From NCBI RefSeq assembly GCF_004297405.1, contig NZ_SCVC01000011.1, positions 62,001 to 126,000 on the forward strand: DNA of 64,000 bases. Direction: 5' to 3'. The translations under genes were made by a program, and so were the position numbers. The DNA is from Reyranella sp. Its GTDB lineage: Bacteria; Pseudomonadota; Alphaproteobacteria; Reyranellales; Reyranellaceae. Below the pieces are notes generated by a model. That model was not told the origin of the DNA. It saw only the letters and a program-made list of their open reading frames with translations, and ran no database searches. Below, in pieces: positions 8,668 to 18,631 of the stretch. Each line of letters starts with the position of its first letter. The first letter of the stretch is position 1.

Positions 8668-11600
8668 ATGTCCACCACGTACCATTCGTTGGCTTCGGGT
8701 CCGCTTACGCAAAACTGGTCCAGTCTCGGCCAGATCACCAGCAACGACAGTTGGGCGGGCGTTCCGAGTATCACGGGGTATCTTGGTGACACCGACGCGG
8801 CCTCGCCCACGGGCGTTGATCCACGCACGTTGACCGGCGCCGCGCTGGGCGCGATCGACGTCATCGCCAATCAGAGCAATCCCAATACCTTGACCAGCGG
8901 CGGCGTCGCCGAGTTCGAGATCACCGATCCAACGGTAGCGTTGAATGGCTCCGGCACGGCCGACGCGCCATCGTTGGTGCTCTACCTCGATGCCAGCGGC
9001 CGCCAGGACGTTCGCGTGCAGTTCAACGCCCGCGATGTCGACGGCAGCACGGACGATGCGCAGCAGCAGGTCAATGTGCAGTACCGCATCGGCTCGTCCG
9101 GTGCTTGGACCAACGTGCCGGGCGGCTATCTCGCGGATGCGACGACCGTGAATGCTGCGAATCAGGTGACGGCAATCGACGTCACCTTGCCGGCCGCGGC
9201 CAACAACCAGCCGCAGGTCGAAGTCCGCATCCTGTCGACCAATGCGCTCGGCAACGACGAATGGGTCGGCATCGACGATATCAACGTCTCGAGCGCCACC
9301 TTCACCGGCGGCGCGGACGTGACGGCGCCGACGCTCACCTCGTCCAATCCGGTTGACAACGCCACCGGCATCGCCGCCTCTGCCGATATCGTACTCACCT
9401 TCAACGAGGCGGTGAAAGCCGGCACCGGTGACATCACGGTCACCGACGGGGCGGGCGACGTGCGTGTCATCACCCTGGGGGCGATCGATCCCGACGGTAC
9501 GGTCACGATCAACGGCACGCAGGTCGCGATCGACCTCGCGACGAACCTAGCGAGCAACAAGGCCTACGACGTGGTCGTTGCTGCTGGCGCGATCAAGGAC
9601 GCTGCCGGCAATAACTTCGCGGGCATCGCCCTCGACGCGCTCGATTTCACGACCGCGGCCGCGGTGCCGCTGACCGCTATTGGCGCCATCCAGGGCGCCG
9701 GCCACACCTCGGCTCTGGTCGGCAATACGGTCGCCACGCAAGGTGTCGTGACGGCGATCGACAGCAACGGCTTCTACATTCAGGACGCCACGGGCGACGG
9801 CAATGCGGCCACGTCCGACGCCATCTTCGTCTTCACCAGTGGTGCGCCCACCGTGACGCTCGGCCATCTGGTGAAGGTCACGGGCAAGGTGAGCGAGTTC
9901 ACCGACCCTGCCGCTGCGCCCGGCAGCCTGTCGATCACGCAGCTCACCGCCCCGGTGATCGAGGGTAAGGGCGTGGGTCCTGCGATCGTCGCCACGCAGA
10001 TCGGCGGCTCGGCCGGCCTCAAGCCGCCAACCTCGAACCTCGATGATGATGGCCTCACGACCTTCGATCCGGTCAACGATGGCATCGACTTCTTCGAAAG
10101 CCTCGAAGGCATGCTGGTCACGGTGAAGACGCCGGTCGCGGTCAGCCCGACCAACAGCTTCGGCGAGATCTACACCATCGTCGACAACGACGATAATCCA
10201 GCCAACGGGCTGAACACCAACAGCCCGACGGAGCGCGGCGGTGTTGGTATCTCGGGCGGCGCCACGTCGTTCGGCAACACCAACACGGTGGGTGGCGATT
10301 TCAACCCCGAGCGCATCCAGATCGACGACGACAGCGGCATCTTCGCCGCCGCGAGTCCGTTGGTCAGCGTCGGCGCCAAGCTGAGCGACGTCACGGGTGT
10401 GGTGAGCTACGGCTTCGGCAACTACGAGATTTCGCCGACCCAGGCCTACACTGTGACCGCGCCGAGTGCGCTCACCGCCGAGGTGACGACCTTGGTGGGC
10501 AGCGCGCAGCGTCTCACCATCGGCAACTACAACGTCGAGAATCTCGACCCCGGCGACGGCGCCGCCAAGTTCAACGCCTTGGCGCAGCAGATCGTCACCA
10601 ATCTCAAGGCGCCGGACATTCTTTCGTTGCAGGAGGTGCAGGACAACAACGGCGCCACGAACGACACTGTGATCTCGGCGGCAACCACCCTGCAGATGTT
10701 GGTCGATGCGATCAAGACGGCATCGGGCGGTGCTGTCCAGTATGCCTTCCAGGACAATCCGTTCATCGGCGACGACCTGAACGGCGGTGAGCCGGGCGGC
10801 AATATCCGCAACGCCTTCCTCTATCGTGTGGATCGCGGCGTCGATCTGATCGAGTCCTCACTGCGCACCATCGACGCCAACGGTGCGCCCACCACGGCCG
10901 TCGGCGGCAACGGCGCGGCCGGCCATCCATTCAATGCCTCGCGCCCACCCCTGGTCGCTGACTTCACCTTCAACGGTCAGATCGTCACCGTCATCGACAA
11001 CCATTTCTCGTCGAAGGGCGGCAGCGGCGCGCTCATGGGCACGCAGCCCCCGATCAACGGCGCCGAACCGGCACGTGCCGCCCAGGCGCAAGCGGTCAAC
11101 ACGTTCGTCGACTCGCTCCTCGCCACCAATTTGGCTGCCAAGGTCGTGGTGGCGGGCGATCTCAACGAGTTCGAATTCGAAGAGCCGATGCAGGTGCTCG
11201 CCGGCAAGGCGACCTATCTCGACGGCCCGGATGCCGACTCGGTGCCGGAGTTCACGGCGGGTGGCACGGCCGTGCTCAGCTCTCTGTCCGACATGCTGCC
11301 GGTCAACCAGCGCTACGACTACGTGTTCGACGGCAGTTCGCAGTCGCTCGACCAGATGTACGTCACCAACGCCGCGCGTGCTGGCGCGCAATACGACATC
11401 GTCCACATCAATGCCGAGTTCGCCAACCAAGCCAGCGACCATGACGCGCTGGTCGGGAGTTTTGATATGTCGACACCGATTTCAACCACACCGACCGGCG
11501 CGATCGATATCGCGGTCAAGGGTTCCTTGACCCTGGCCGGCGCGGAAATCTCGGCCTTCGATGCGGCGAGCGGCCGGCTGTTTACGACCTCGAACGCGGG

Positions 11601-14600
11601 CCTGCAGGTCGTCAACCTGGCCAATCCCGCGGCCCCCAGCCTGATCGCCACGGTGGACTTCAAGACCCTGGGCTTTGCCACCACCGACGTCACGAGCGTG
11701 ACCGTCAAGGACGGCATCGTCGCCGTCGCCCTGCCTGCCGCCGACAAGACGCAGCCGGGCAAGGTCGTCTTCCTCAAGGCCTCGGACCATACGCTGCTGG
11801 GTTCGGTCGCGGTCGGCGCGTTGCCCGACATGGTGACCTTCACGCCCGATGGCAAGAAGGTCCTGGTCGCCAACGAGGGCGAGATCGATGCGTCGGGTGC
11901 CGACGCGCCGGGCTCGGTCAGCATCATCGACATCTCGGGCGGTGTTGCTGCTGCCACGGTGCAGACGGCGACCTTCGACAGCTTCAATGGCCAGGAAGCG
12001 GCCCTGCGAGCGGCCGGCGTGCGTATTTTCGACGGCAAGTCGGTTTCGATGGATGTCGAACCGGAGTACATCGCGATCTCGCCGGATGGCACTACGGCCA
12101 TGGTGACCCTGCAGGAAGCCAATGCCGTAGCCATCCTCGATATCGCGACGGCAACGTTCACCAAGATCGTGCCGCTTGGTCTCAAGGACTGGAACGGCCT
12201 GCAGCTCGACATCAGCGATCGGGACGGCGCGGGCGGCACGGCCTCGACGAAGCTCGTGTCCGACTCGCATCTCTTCGGCATGTACATGCCTGACGCCATC
12301 GCCAGCTATCGGGCGGGCGGCCAGACCTACTATGTCATGGCCAACGAGGGCGACGATCGCGACGACTTCCTGAACCCCGACGAGACCATCCGCGTCAGCT
12401 CCAGCTCGTACGATCTCGACAACGCCCTGTTCCCCAACGAAGCCGCGCTGAAGGATCAGGCGGCGCTTGGCCGCCATACCGTCTCCAACTCGCCGGGCCT
12501 GCGCGGTGATACGGACGGTGATGGCGACATCGACCAGATCCTGACCTATGGCGGACGTTCCTTCTCGATCGTCGACCAGCAGGGCAATCGCGTGTTCGAC
12601 AGCGGCGATGCGATCGAGCGCATCATCGTGGAGAAATTCCCGGCGCTGTTCGACGATACGCGCAGCGACAACAAGGGCGCCGAGCCGGAAGGCCTCACGA
12701 TCGGTTCGGTGGGCGGTACGACCTACGCCTTCGTGGCCCTCGAGCGGTCCAATGTGACGCTTGCCTTCGACATCACCAATCCGGCGAACGTCACCTATGC
12801 AGGTGCAGCACGGAACGCCAGCGACGTGAGCCCGGAGGGTCTGCTGTTCATCCCGGCGGCCCAGTCACCCAGCGGCAAGGATCTGCTGGTCTCCAGCAAC
12901 GAGGTCAGCAACAACATCACCGTGTTCGAGCTCGCGGCCAAGGCGCCGGCGCCGGCTTTCACCCTGCAGCTCCTGCATCTTTCCGACGGTGAGGCGGGCC
13001 TCCTGGCCGGTGACACCGCGCCTAACCTGGCGGCTCTGGTCGATGCTTTCGACGGCACCTACACCAACACGCTGATCCTGTCCGGTGGCGACAATTTCCT
13101 GCCGGGTCCCTTCATCAATGCCGGCACCGACCCCTCGCTCAATGCGGTGGCCGGCATCGGCGCGACGGCGGCCGGCCGTCCCGACATCGCGATCCTGAAC
13201 GCCCTCGGCGTCGAGACCTCGACCATCGGCAATCACGAGTTCGACATGGGGTCGACGGCGTTCCGCGACGCTTTCACGCCGTCGGGCGCCTGGGGCGGTG
13301 CGTTGTTCCCGTACCTCTCCTCGAACCTCGACTTCTCCGGCGACAGCGCGCTCAACCCGCGCTTTACCAACACCTTGGACGGCGGCACGGGAACCCTGGT
13401 CGCGGAAGCCAGCACCCTGAAAGGTCGCATCGCGCCGGCGGCGATCGTGACCGAAGGAGGCCAGAAAATCGGCATCGTCGGCGCCACGACTCAAATCATC
13501 GAGTCGATTTCCTCACCCAATGGCACCGAGGTGAAGGGCTTCCCGACCGGGCCCGGCGCCAATGGCGAAGTCGACAACATGGATCTGCTGGCGGCGCAGC
13601 TTCAGCCGATCATCAACGAACTGATCGCCGAGGGCGTCAACAAGATCGTCCTGACGTCGCATCTGCAGCAGATCCAGAACGAGCAGCTTCTCGCGACCAA
13701 GCTGCAGGGCGTCGACATCATCCTCTCAGCGGGATCGAACACCCGGTTAGGTGACGCCGACGACCAAGCGGCGACCTTCCCCGGCCACGAGCCGACCTTC
13801 GCCAACACCTATCCCATCGTTACCCAGGGCACCGACGGTAAGACGACGGTGATCGTCAACACCGACGGCGAATACACCTATCTTGGTCGCCTCGTCGTCG
13901 ACTTCGACGCCAATGGCGACATCATCCTGGGCAGCCTGGCTGCCAACACCGCGGTCAACGGTGCCTATGCTTCGACGGCGGCTAATGTCGCCAAGGCCTG
14001 GGGCGTCACCGAGGCCCAGTTGGCGACGACGGCCTTTGCCGACGGCACCAAGGGCGATCAGGTGCGCGACATCACCCAGGCGGTCGATGCGGTGATCTCG
14101 TCCAAGGACGGCAACGTCTTTGGCTTCACCGGTGTCTACCTCGAGGGCGAGCGGGCTTTCATTCGGTCCCAGGAGACCAACCTCGGCAGCCTGTCGGCCG
14201 ATACCGGCATCTACGCCCTGCAGAAGATCCTGGGCGACGCCGCTGACGGCCAGTTCATCGTTGGCCTGCGCAACGGTGGTGGTGTCCGCGCCCAGATCGG
14301 TTCCGTCGATGATGACGGCAACAAGGTGGCGCCGATCGCCAACACTGACGCCAACAAGCCTACCGGTGGCGTGTCGCAGCTCGATGTCGAGAACGCGCTG
14401 CGCTTCGACAACAAGCTGATGGCCTTCGACACCACTGCTGCCGGCCTCAAGTCCATCCTGGAGCACGGCGTCGCGGCCGGCGCCAACCAGGGCCGCTTTG
14501 GTCAGGTCGGCGGCCTCCGCTTCTCCTACGATCCCGACAATGCCGCGGGCTCCAAGGTGACCAGCGTCTCCTTGGTCGACAAAAACGGCGTCGTGATCGC

Positions 14601-15942
14601 GAAGCTCGTCGAGAACGGTACTGTGTTGGCCGATGCGCCCGCAACGATCACGGTGTCGACCACGGCCTTCACCGCCAATGGCGGCGACGGCTATCCCATC
14701 AAGGCCAACGGCAGCAACTTCCGCTTCCTGTTGACCGACGGCACCTTGGGGCTGCCGGTCGACGAAGCGCTCGACTTCACGGTTGCAGCGAACGTGCCGG
14801 CCAACGCGATGGGTGAGCAGGCCGGCTTCCAGGCCTATATGGCGGCCAAACACGGTTCGGCTGCGACGGCCTTCGATATGGCTGACACGAGCGAGGCGCT
14901 GGATATCCGCATCGAGAACCTCAATGTCCGGTCCGACGGCGTCTTCGGAGCGTCGGGCACGGCCACGGACGGCAACGATACGGTTGCGGGAACCCTGGCC
15001 GCTGACACGCTGAGCGGTGGTGCCGGCAACGACCGGATCAGCGGCGGTGCCGGTGCCGATTTGATCGACCTCGGGCTCGGGGCCGACATTCTTCGCGACA
15101 AGCTCGCCGACCTGCACGGCGACAAGATCGCGGGCTACGGTCTTGCCGATACACTCGACATCGACGGTTCCCTCGTGGGCCGCTCAAGCCTCGGCGTTAC
15201 GAAGACGGCAGGTGGGGCGACCCTCAATGCCGGCAGCTCGACGTTCGAGATGAGTGGTGACTTCACCGGTGGCGACTTTATGGCGGTGGCCCGCGGCACC
15301 GGCGTCGATGCCCACACGGTGGTGACCTTCGAAAACTTCCTGCCGACCTTGCGGGAAGGCGCCCGGGTCAATCCGGCCGCGATCAACGGTGTCGCCAACG
15401 AGTCGTTCCTCGTCGGCGACGGCGCGGTCCGCTTCTCGGTGGAGATGAAGTCCGCGGTTTCGGCGCACAGCAATACGCTCGGCACCTACAAGGTGGCGGC
15501 GGACGGCACGATCTCCGATGTCCGTATCGTGTTCTCCAACACGTTGGCGACATCGGCCGGCACGACGGTCGACCTGGGTACGGCGGCAAGCAACCAGAAG
15601 GTCGGCTTCTTCCTGATCCAGGATGGGTTCGACGTCTATGGCAGCTTGCCGAACAACCTGTCGTTCGTGGTCCCAGGCACCAGCACGGCGGCGGATATCG
15701 ACACTGGCCTGCCGCCGGCACTGCTGAGCGCGACGCGCGGCGAGTTGACCAGCGCACCGATCTTCCATTCCTTCTCGACGCTGAACCCGGGCGATGCCAA
15801 CCAGGTCCTGTCGGGCACCTCGGCGGGTGGCCGCGAACTGCTGATGGGTTTCGAGGATCTGCCCAGCGCCACCGGCGACAACGACTTCCAGGACGTCGTG
15901 TTCAGCATCAAGGTGAACAACGACGGCTTGTTCGTCATCTAG
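8668..15942 (+). CDS. giant secreted nuclease / beta-propeller / 5'-nucleotidase-like RTX protein
   Basis: Protein of 2,424 residues with no N-terminal signal. It is probably exported by a type I system, since it carries a short glycine/aspartate RTX block (residues about 2100-2150, for example LSGGAGNDRISGGAGADLID). Regions in order: a beta-rich N-terminus; an Ig-like Big_5 domain (220-330); an OB-like and endonuclease/exonuclease/phosphatase nuclease unit like ExeM/NucH (334-932) with GNYNVENL, SLQEVQDN, VVAGDLNEF and SDHDALVGSF; a choice-of-anchor-I type propeller (944-1427); a 5'-nucleotidase-like metallophosphatase (1430-1730, GGDN and GNHEFD) with its C-terminal domain (1805-2060); the RTX block; and a DUF4114-like end (2245-2424, GDNDFQDVVFSI). 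It probably degrades extracellular DNA and nucleotides for phosphate and nucleosides. An alternative ATG exists at 8632. No type I transporter genes are in the window. Confidence 0.85.
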   Translation: MSTTYHSLASGPLTQNWSSLGQITSNDSWAGVPSITGYLGDTDAASPTGVDPRTLTGAALGAIDVIANQSNPNTLTSGGVAEFEITDPTVALNGSGTADAPSLVLYLDASGRQDVRVQFNARDVDGSTDDAQQQVNVQYRIGSSGAWTNVPGGYLADATTVNAANQVTAIDVTLPAAANNQPQVEVRILSTNALGNDEWVGIDDINVSSATFTGGADVTAPTLTSSNPVDNATGIAASADIVLTFNEAVKAGTGDITVTDGAGDVRVITLGAIDPDGTVTINGTQVAIDLATNLASNKAYDVVVAAGAIKDAAGNNFAGIALDALDFTTAAAVPLTAIGAIQGAGHTSALVGNTVATQGVVTAIDSNGFYIQDATGDGNAATSDAIFVFTSGAPTVTLGHLVKVTGKVSEFTDPAAAPGSLSITQLTAPVIEGKGVGPAIVATQIGGSAGLKPPTSNLDDDGLTTFDPVNDGIDFFESLEGMLVTVKTPVAVSPTNSFGEIYTIVDNDDNPANGLNTNSPTERGGVGISGGATSFGNTNTVGGDFNPERIQIDDDSGIFAAASPLVSVGAKLSDVTGVVSYGFGNYEISPTQAYTVTAPSALTAEVTTLVGSAQRLTIGNYNVENLDPGDGAAKFNALAQQIVTNLKAPDILSLQEVQDNNGATNDTVISAATTLQMLVDAIKTASGGAVQYAFQDNPFIGDDLNGGEPGGNIRNAFLYRVDRGVDLIESSLRTIDANGAPTTAVGGNGAAGHPFNASRPPLVADFTFNGQIVTVIDNHFSSKGGSGALMGTQPPINGAEPARAAQAQAVNTFVDSLLATNLAAKVVVAGDLNEFEFEEPMQVLAGKATYLDGPDADSVPEFTAGGTAVLSSLSDMLPVNQRYDYVFDGSSQSLDQMYVTNAARAGAQYDIVHINAEFANQASDHDALVGSFDMSTPISTTPTGAIDIAVKGSLTLAGAEISAFDAASGRLFTTSNAGLQVVNLANPAAPSLIATVDFKTLGFATTDVTSVTVKDGIVAVALPAADKTQPGKVVFLKASDHTLLGSVAVGALPDMVTFTPDGKKVLVANEGEIDASGADAPGSVSIIDISGGVAAATVQTATFDSFNGQEAALRAAGVRIFDGKSVSMDVEPEYIAISPDGTTAMVTLQEANAVAILDIATATFTKIVPLGLKDWNGLQLDISDRDGAGGTASTKLVSDSHLFGMYMPDAIASYRAGGQTYYVMANEGDDRDDFLNPDETIRVSSSSYDLDNALFPNEAALKDQAALGRHTVSNSPGLRGDTDGDGDIDQILTYGGRSFSIVDQQGNRVFDSGDAIERIIVEKFPALFDDTRSDNKGAEPEGLTIGSVGGTTYAFVALERSNVTLAFDITNPANVTYAGAARNASDVSPEGLLFIPAAQSPSGKDLLVSSNEVSNNITVFELAAKAPAPAFTLQLLHLSDGEAGLLAGDTAPNLAALVDAFDGTYTNTLILSGGDNFLPGPFINAGTDPSLNAVAGIGATAAGRPDIAILNALGVETSTIGNHEFDMGSTAFRDAFTPSGAWGGALFPYLSSNLDFSGDSALNPRFTNTLDGGTGTLVAEASTLKGRIAPAAIVTEGGQKIGIVGATTQIIESISSPNGTEVKGFPTGPGANGEVDNMDLLAAQLQPIINELIAEGVNKIVLTSHLQQIQNEQLLATKLQGVDIILSAGSNTRLGDADDQAATFPGHEPTFANTYPIVTQGTDGKTTVIVNTDGEYTYLGRLVVDFDANGDIILGSLAANTAVNGAYASTAANVAKAWGVTEAQLATTAFADGTKGDQVRDITQAVDAVISSKDGNVFGFTGVYLEGERAFIRSQETNLGSLSADTGIYALQKILGDAADGQFIVGLRNGGGVRAQIGSVDDDGNKVAPIANTDANKPTGGVSQLDVENALRFDNKLMAFDTTAAGLKSILEHGVAAGANQGRFGQVGGLRFSYDPDNAAGSKVTSVSLVDKNGVVIAKLVENGTVLADAPATITVSTTAFTANGGDGYPIKANGSNFRFLLTDGTLGLPVDEALDFTVAANVPANAMGEQAGFQAYMAAKHGSAATAFDMADTSEALDIRIENLNVRSDGVFGASGTATDGNDTVAGTLAADTLSGGAGNDRISGGAGADLIDLGLGADILRDKLADLHGDKIAGYGLADTLDIDGSLVGRSSLGVTKTAGGATLNAGSSTFEMSGDFTGGDFMAVARGTGVDAHTVVTFENFLPTLREGARVNPAAINGVANESFLVGDGAVRFSVEMKSAVSAHSNTLGTYKVAADGTISDVRIVFSNTLATSAGTTVDLGTAASNQKVGFFLIQDGFDVYGSLPNNLSFVVPGTSTAADIDTGLPPALLSATRGELTSAPIFHSFSTLNPGDANQVLSGTSAGGRELLMGFEDLPSATGDNDFQDVVFSIKVNNDGLFVI

Positions 15943-15963
15943 TCCGACGGCACCGAGAAATCA

Positions 15964-15984
15964 GGGAGAGGCTCAGCCTCTCCC
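15964..15984. terminator. two-way hairpin between giant protein and SDR genes
   Basis: An inverted repeat of GGGAGAGG and CCTCTCCC around a 5-base loop, 21 bases after the stop of the giant gene. The stop codon of the convergent SDR gene (15973-15975) lies partly inside the loop. On the minus strand it is followed by TGATTTCTC, a short T-rich stretch. It probably terminates both convergent genes. Confidence 0.55.
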
Positions 15985-16725
15985 GATGAACGGCATCTTG
16001 GTCGCCATCACGGTCATGAACTGCACGTTGGCGTCGAGCGGCAGGCTGTCCATATAGACGATGGCCTGGGCAACCGCGTCGACGTCCATACGCGGCTCTG
16101 CGATGGTCGTGCCGTTGGGCTGCAGCACGCCCTTGGTCATGCGCTCGGTCATCGGCGTCACGGCATTGCCGATATCGATCTGGCCGCAGGCGATGTCGTA
16201 GGCGCGGCCGTCGAGCGAGGTCGACTTGGTGAGGCCGGTGATGGCGTGTTTGGTCGAGGTATAGGCCACCGAGAACGGCCGCGGCGCATGGGCGGAAATC
16301 GAGCCGTTGTTGATGATGCGGCCGCCCCGTGGCGTCTGGTCCTTCATGATCTTCATCGCTTCCTGCGTGCACAGGAACGGGCCCGTCAGGTTGGCGGCGA
16401 CGACGCTCAGCCAGGTTTCGTAGGGCAGCTCCTCGAGCGGAACGGGCGGCGCGCCGCCACCGGCATTGTTGAACACCAGGTCGAGGCGGCCCCAGGTCTC
16501 CTTGACCTTGGCGAACAGCGCCACGATGTCGTCGCGCTTGGCAACGTCGGTCGGGACCGCGAGTGCATTGGATGTGTTGTTGCCGGCCATCTTCGCCGTC
16601 TCGTCCAGCGCATCCTTGCGCCGGCCGGCAAGCGCCACCTTGTAGCCGTTCTTCAACAGGGCGAGCGCCGAGGCGCGGCCAATGCCGCTGCCTGCGCCGG
16701 TGACGACTGCAATCTTTCCGCTCAT
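15973..16725 (-). CDS. short-chain dehydrogenase/reductase (SDR)
   Basis: Classical SDR of 250 residues, an NAD(P)-dependent oxidoreductase. The N-terminal Rossmann motif is [10 protein letters not shown] (near residue 10), followed by NNAGGG near 90, the catalytic Ser in [11 protein letters not shown], and YTSTK near 160 with catalytic Tyr and Lys. The length is standard. It is a single gene, divergent from the phosphatase gene with 86 bases between the starts, and convergent with the giant secreted protein. The substrate cannot be assigned from sequence; the C-terminal part (residues about 185-245) is the substrate-binding region and looks unremarkable. Confidence 0.88.
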   Translation of the reverse strand: MSGKIAVVTGAGSGIGRASALALLKNGYKVALAGRRKDALDETAKMAGNNTSNALAVPTDVAKRDDIVALFAKVKETWGRLDLVFNNAGGGAPPVPLEELPYETWLSVVAANLTGPFLCTQEAMKIMKDQTPRGGRIINNGSISAHAPRPFSVAYTSTKHAITGLTKSTSLDGRAYDIACGQIDIGNAVTPMTERMTKGVLQPNGTTIAEPRMDVDAVAQAIVYMDSLPLDANVQFMTVMATKMPFIGRG

Positions 16726-16811
16726 GGATTCGTTCCTCCTCGAAGGAGCGGACCGTAGCAGACCTGCGCACTACGGTTGAAGCGCAGCTTTGGCCGTCGC
16801 AGAGTTGCACC

Positions 16812-18344
16812 ATGCATCGCCGTTCCTTCGTCGCTGGAATGGGGGCCGCCGGGATCGGCGGTCTCTGGCTGCCAGCCGCCGCGCGTGCCGAGCTGCCATT
16901 GGCGGACGATCCCTTCGCATTGGGCGTCGCCTCCGGTCGCCCGATGCCGGGCTCCGTCGTCTTGTGGACGCGGCTGATCGCGGCGGGCGAGCCCGGCGAG
17001 CAGCTCAGCGCGCCGATCCCCGTCGATTGGGCGATCGCCGAAGACGAGGCGATGCAGCGCATCGTCGGGCGTGGTCAGGCCATCGCCGAAGCGCGCTGGG
17101 CTCACTCGGTTCATGTCGAGGCAGGCGATCTGAAGCCGAGCCGTCCCTACTGGTATCGCTTCACCGTGCGCGGCAAGGCCAGTCCTGTTGCCCGTACGCG
17201 CACTGCGCCGGATGCCAGCGAGCGCCTGGCAGCACTCCGTTTCGTTTTTGCCTCCTGCCAGCAATACGAGCAGGGTTACTACACGGCGTTCCGCCATATG
17301 GCCGCGGAGGACGCCGCGTTCGTCCTCCATCTCGGCGACTACATCTACGAGAAATCCTGGGGCCGCGAGCTGGTACGCCATCACGAGGGCGGGCGTACGA
17401 CGACGCTCGACGAATATCGCAACCGCTACGCCCAGTACAAATCCGACCGCGACCTGCAGGCCGCGCATGCGGCCTTTCCGTGGATCGTCACCTGGGACGA
17501 TCACGAGGTCGACGACGACTACACCGACGATATCTCTCCTCAGGAACCCAGCCGCGAGCGTTTCCTGGCGCAGCGTGCGGCGGCCTATCAGGCGTTCTGG
17601 GAGCATATGCCGTTGCCGCTGTCGTTCCGGCCGCAGGGACCGTCGCTGCGTCTCTACGATCGCTACCGCTTCGGCGATCTCGCGGAGCTCTATGTGCTCG
17701 ACGAGCGGCAGTATCGCTCGCACCATGCCTGTCGCGCTGCGCTGCCGCGCAACAAGGTGATGCGCGAGTGTGCCGAACGCCTCGAGCCGGCGCGCACCAT
17801 GCTGGGGGCAGCGCAGGAGACGTGGCTCGCCGACGGCCTGGCCCGAGGCTCGACAAGATGGAACGTGATTGCGCAGCAGACCCTGATGGCCCAGGTCGAT
17901 CGCGGTGAGGGAGAGCATCGCGCCTTCTGGCATGATGGCTGGGACGGTTATGCGCCGGCCCGGCAACGCCTGCTCGATGCCGTGGCGGCATCGTCGGTGC
18001 GCGACACGCTGGTGGCGAGCGGCGACGTTCATTCCTTCTGGGCCGCCGATCTCAAGCGCAACTTCGATGCCGCGGACGCGCCGACAATCGCGACGAAGTT
18101 CGTCGGCGGCTCGATCACGTCCCAGGGGCCGTCACCGGCGCGCGTGAAGGCGCTGCTGGCCAGGAATCCCGACCTTCGCTACGGCCTCGGTGGACGTCAC
18201 GGCTACACCCAGGTGGCGCTGGCGCCCAAGGCGGCCACAGTCTCGTTCCGTGTGGTCGATACGGTGAAGGAGCCGACGTCCGGCATCGCCACGATCCAGA
18301 GCTTCACCGTCGAAGCCGGCCGCCCGGGTGTGAGTGCGCCTTAG
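16812..18344 (+). CDS. phoD: PhoD-type alkaline phosphatase (phosphodiesterase), Tat-exported
   Basis: Exported metallophosphoesterase of 510 residues of the PhoD family, which releases phosphate from mono- and diesters outside the cytoplasm, usually with Fe and Ca. It starts with a Tat signal (RRSFVAGMGAAGIGG). Then comes the N-terminal PhoD beta domain (DDPFALGVASGRPMPGSVVL). The catalytic part contains FASCQQYEQGYY, HLGDYIYEK, TWDDHEVDDDY and, near the C-terminus, SGDVHSFWAADL, matching the metal-ligand motifs of the family. Its position close to the giant nuclease/nucleotidase gene suggests a shared role in phosphate acquisition. I could not find a convincing Pho box directly in front of it. 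Confidence 0.9.
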   Translation: MHRRSFVAGMGAAGIGGLWLPAAARAELPLADDPFALGVASGRPMPGSVVLWTRLIAAGEPGEQLSAPIPVDWAIAEDEAMQRIVGRGQAIAEARWAHSVHVEAGDLKPSRPYWYRFTVRGKASPVARTRTAPDASERLAALRFVFASCQQYEQGYYTAFRHMAAEDAAFVLHLGDYIYEKSWGRELVRHHEGGRTTTLDEYRNRYAQYKSDRDLQAAHAAFPWIVTWDDHEVDDDYTDDISPQEPSRERFLAQRAAAYQAFWEHMPLPLSFRPQGPSLRLYDRYRFGDLAELYVLDERQYRSHHACRAALPRNKVMRECAERLEPARTMLGAAQETWLADGLARGSTRWNVIAQQTLMAQVDRGEGEHRAFWHDGWDGYAPARQRLLDAVAASSVRDTLVASGDVHSFWAADLKRNFDAADAPTIATKFVGGSITSQGPSPARVKALLARNPDLRYGLGGRHGYTQVALAPKAATVSFRVVDTVKEPTSGIATIQSFTVEAGRPGVSAP

Positions 18345-18442
18345 CCAGAGGTCGAGAGCGCCAACCTTGTTGCGGGGCTCCACACTTGCGCGTCAGGGGG
18401 CTGGCGCGGCAGGGTGCCTGTCACTTCGCTTGAGGAGGGGAC

Positions 18443-18631
18443 GTGGCCAAGGACAAGCCTGATGTTGCGCGCCTGGTCGATGAGGCCGCCAAGGCGATCG
18501 GCTTGCCGATTGCGCCCGAGTATCGAGCGAACGTGATCCTGAACGTCGAGCGTTCGATTACGATCGCTCAGCCGTTGCTCGACGTGGAACTCGACGACGA
18601 GCTGACGCCCGCGCCGGTGTATCGGCCATGA
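18443..18631 (+). CDS. atzG: AtzG-like small subunit (DUF4089)
   Basis: Protein of 62 residues starting at GTG, with a strong GAGGAGGGG element a few bases upstream. It matches the short DUF4089/AtzG family in length and pattern (a helical core LVDEAAKAIGLPIAPEYR, then NVERSITIAQPLLDVELDDE). In the cyanuric acid pathway AtzG is the partner that stabilises the AtzE amidohydrolase, which hydrolyses 1-carboxybiuret. Its stop codon overlaps the start of the atzE-type gene by four bases (ATGA), so the two are translationally coupled, as expected for subunits made in equal amounts. The physiological substrate here need not be carboxybiuret. Confidence 0.78.
   Translation: MAKDKPDVARLVDEAAKAIGLPIAPEYRANVILNVERSITIAQPLLDVELDDELTPAPVYRP

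Noticed and set aside
14965-15110. DNA tandem repeat in the giant gene
   Set aside because: The repetition is at protein level (short glycine/aspartate RTX units) and is explained by the coding function.
13747-15117. A 456-codon minus-strand frame inside the giant secreted protein gene
   Set aside because: It is antisense to recognisable nucleotidase and RTX domains and shows only shadow composition.
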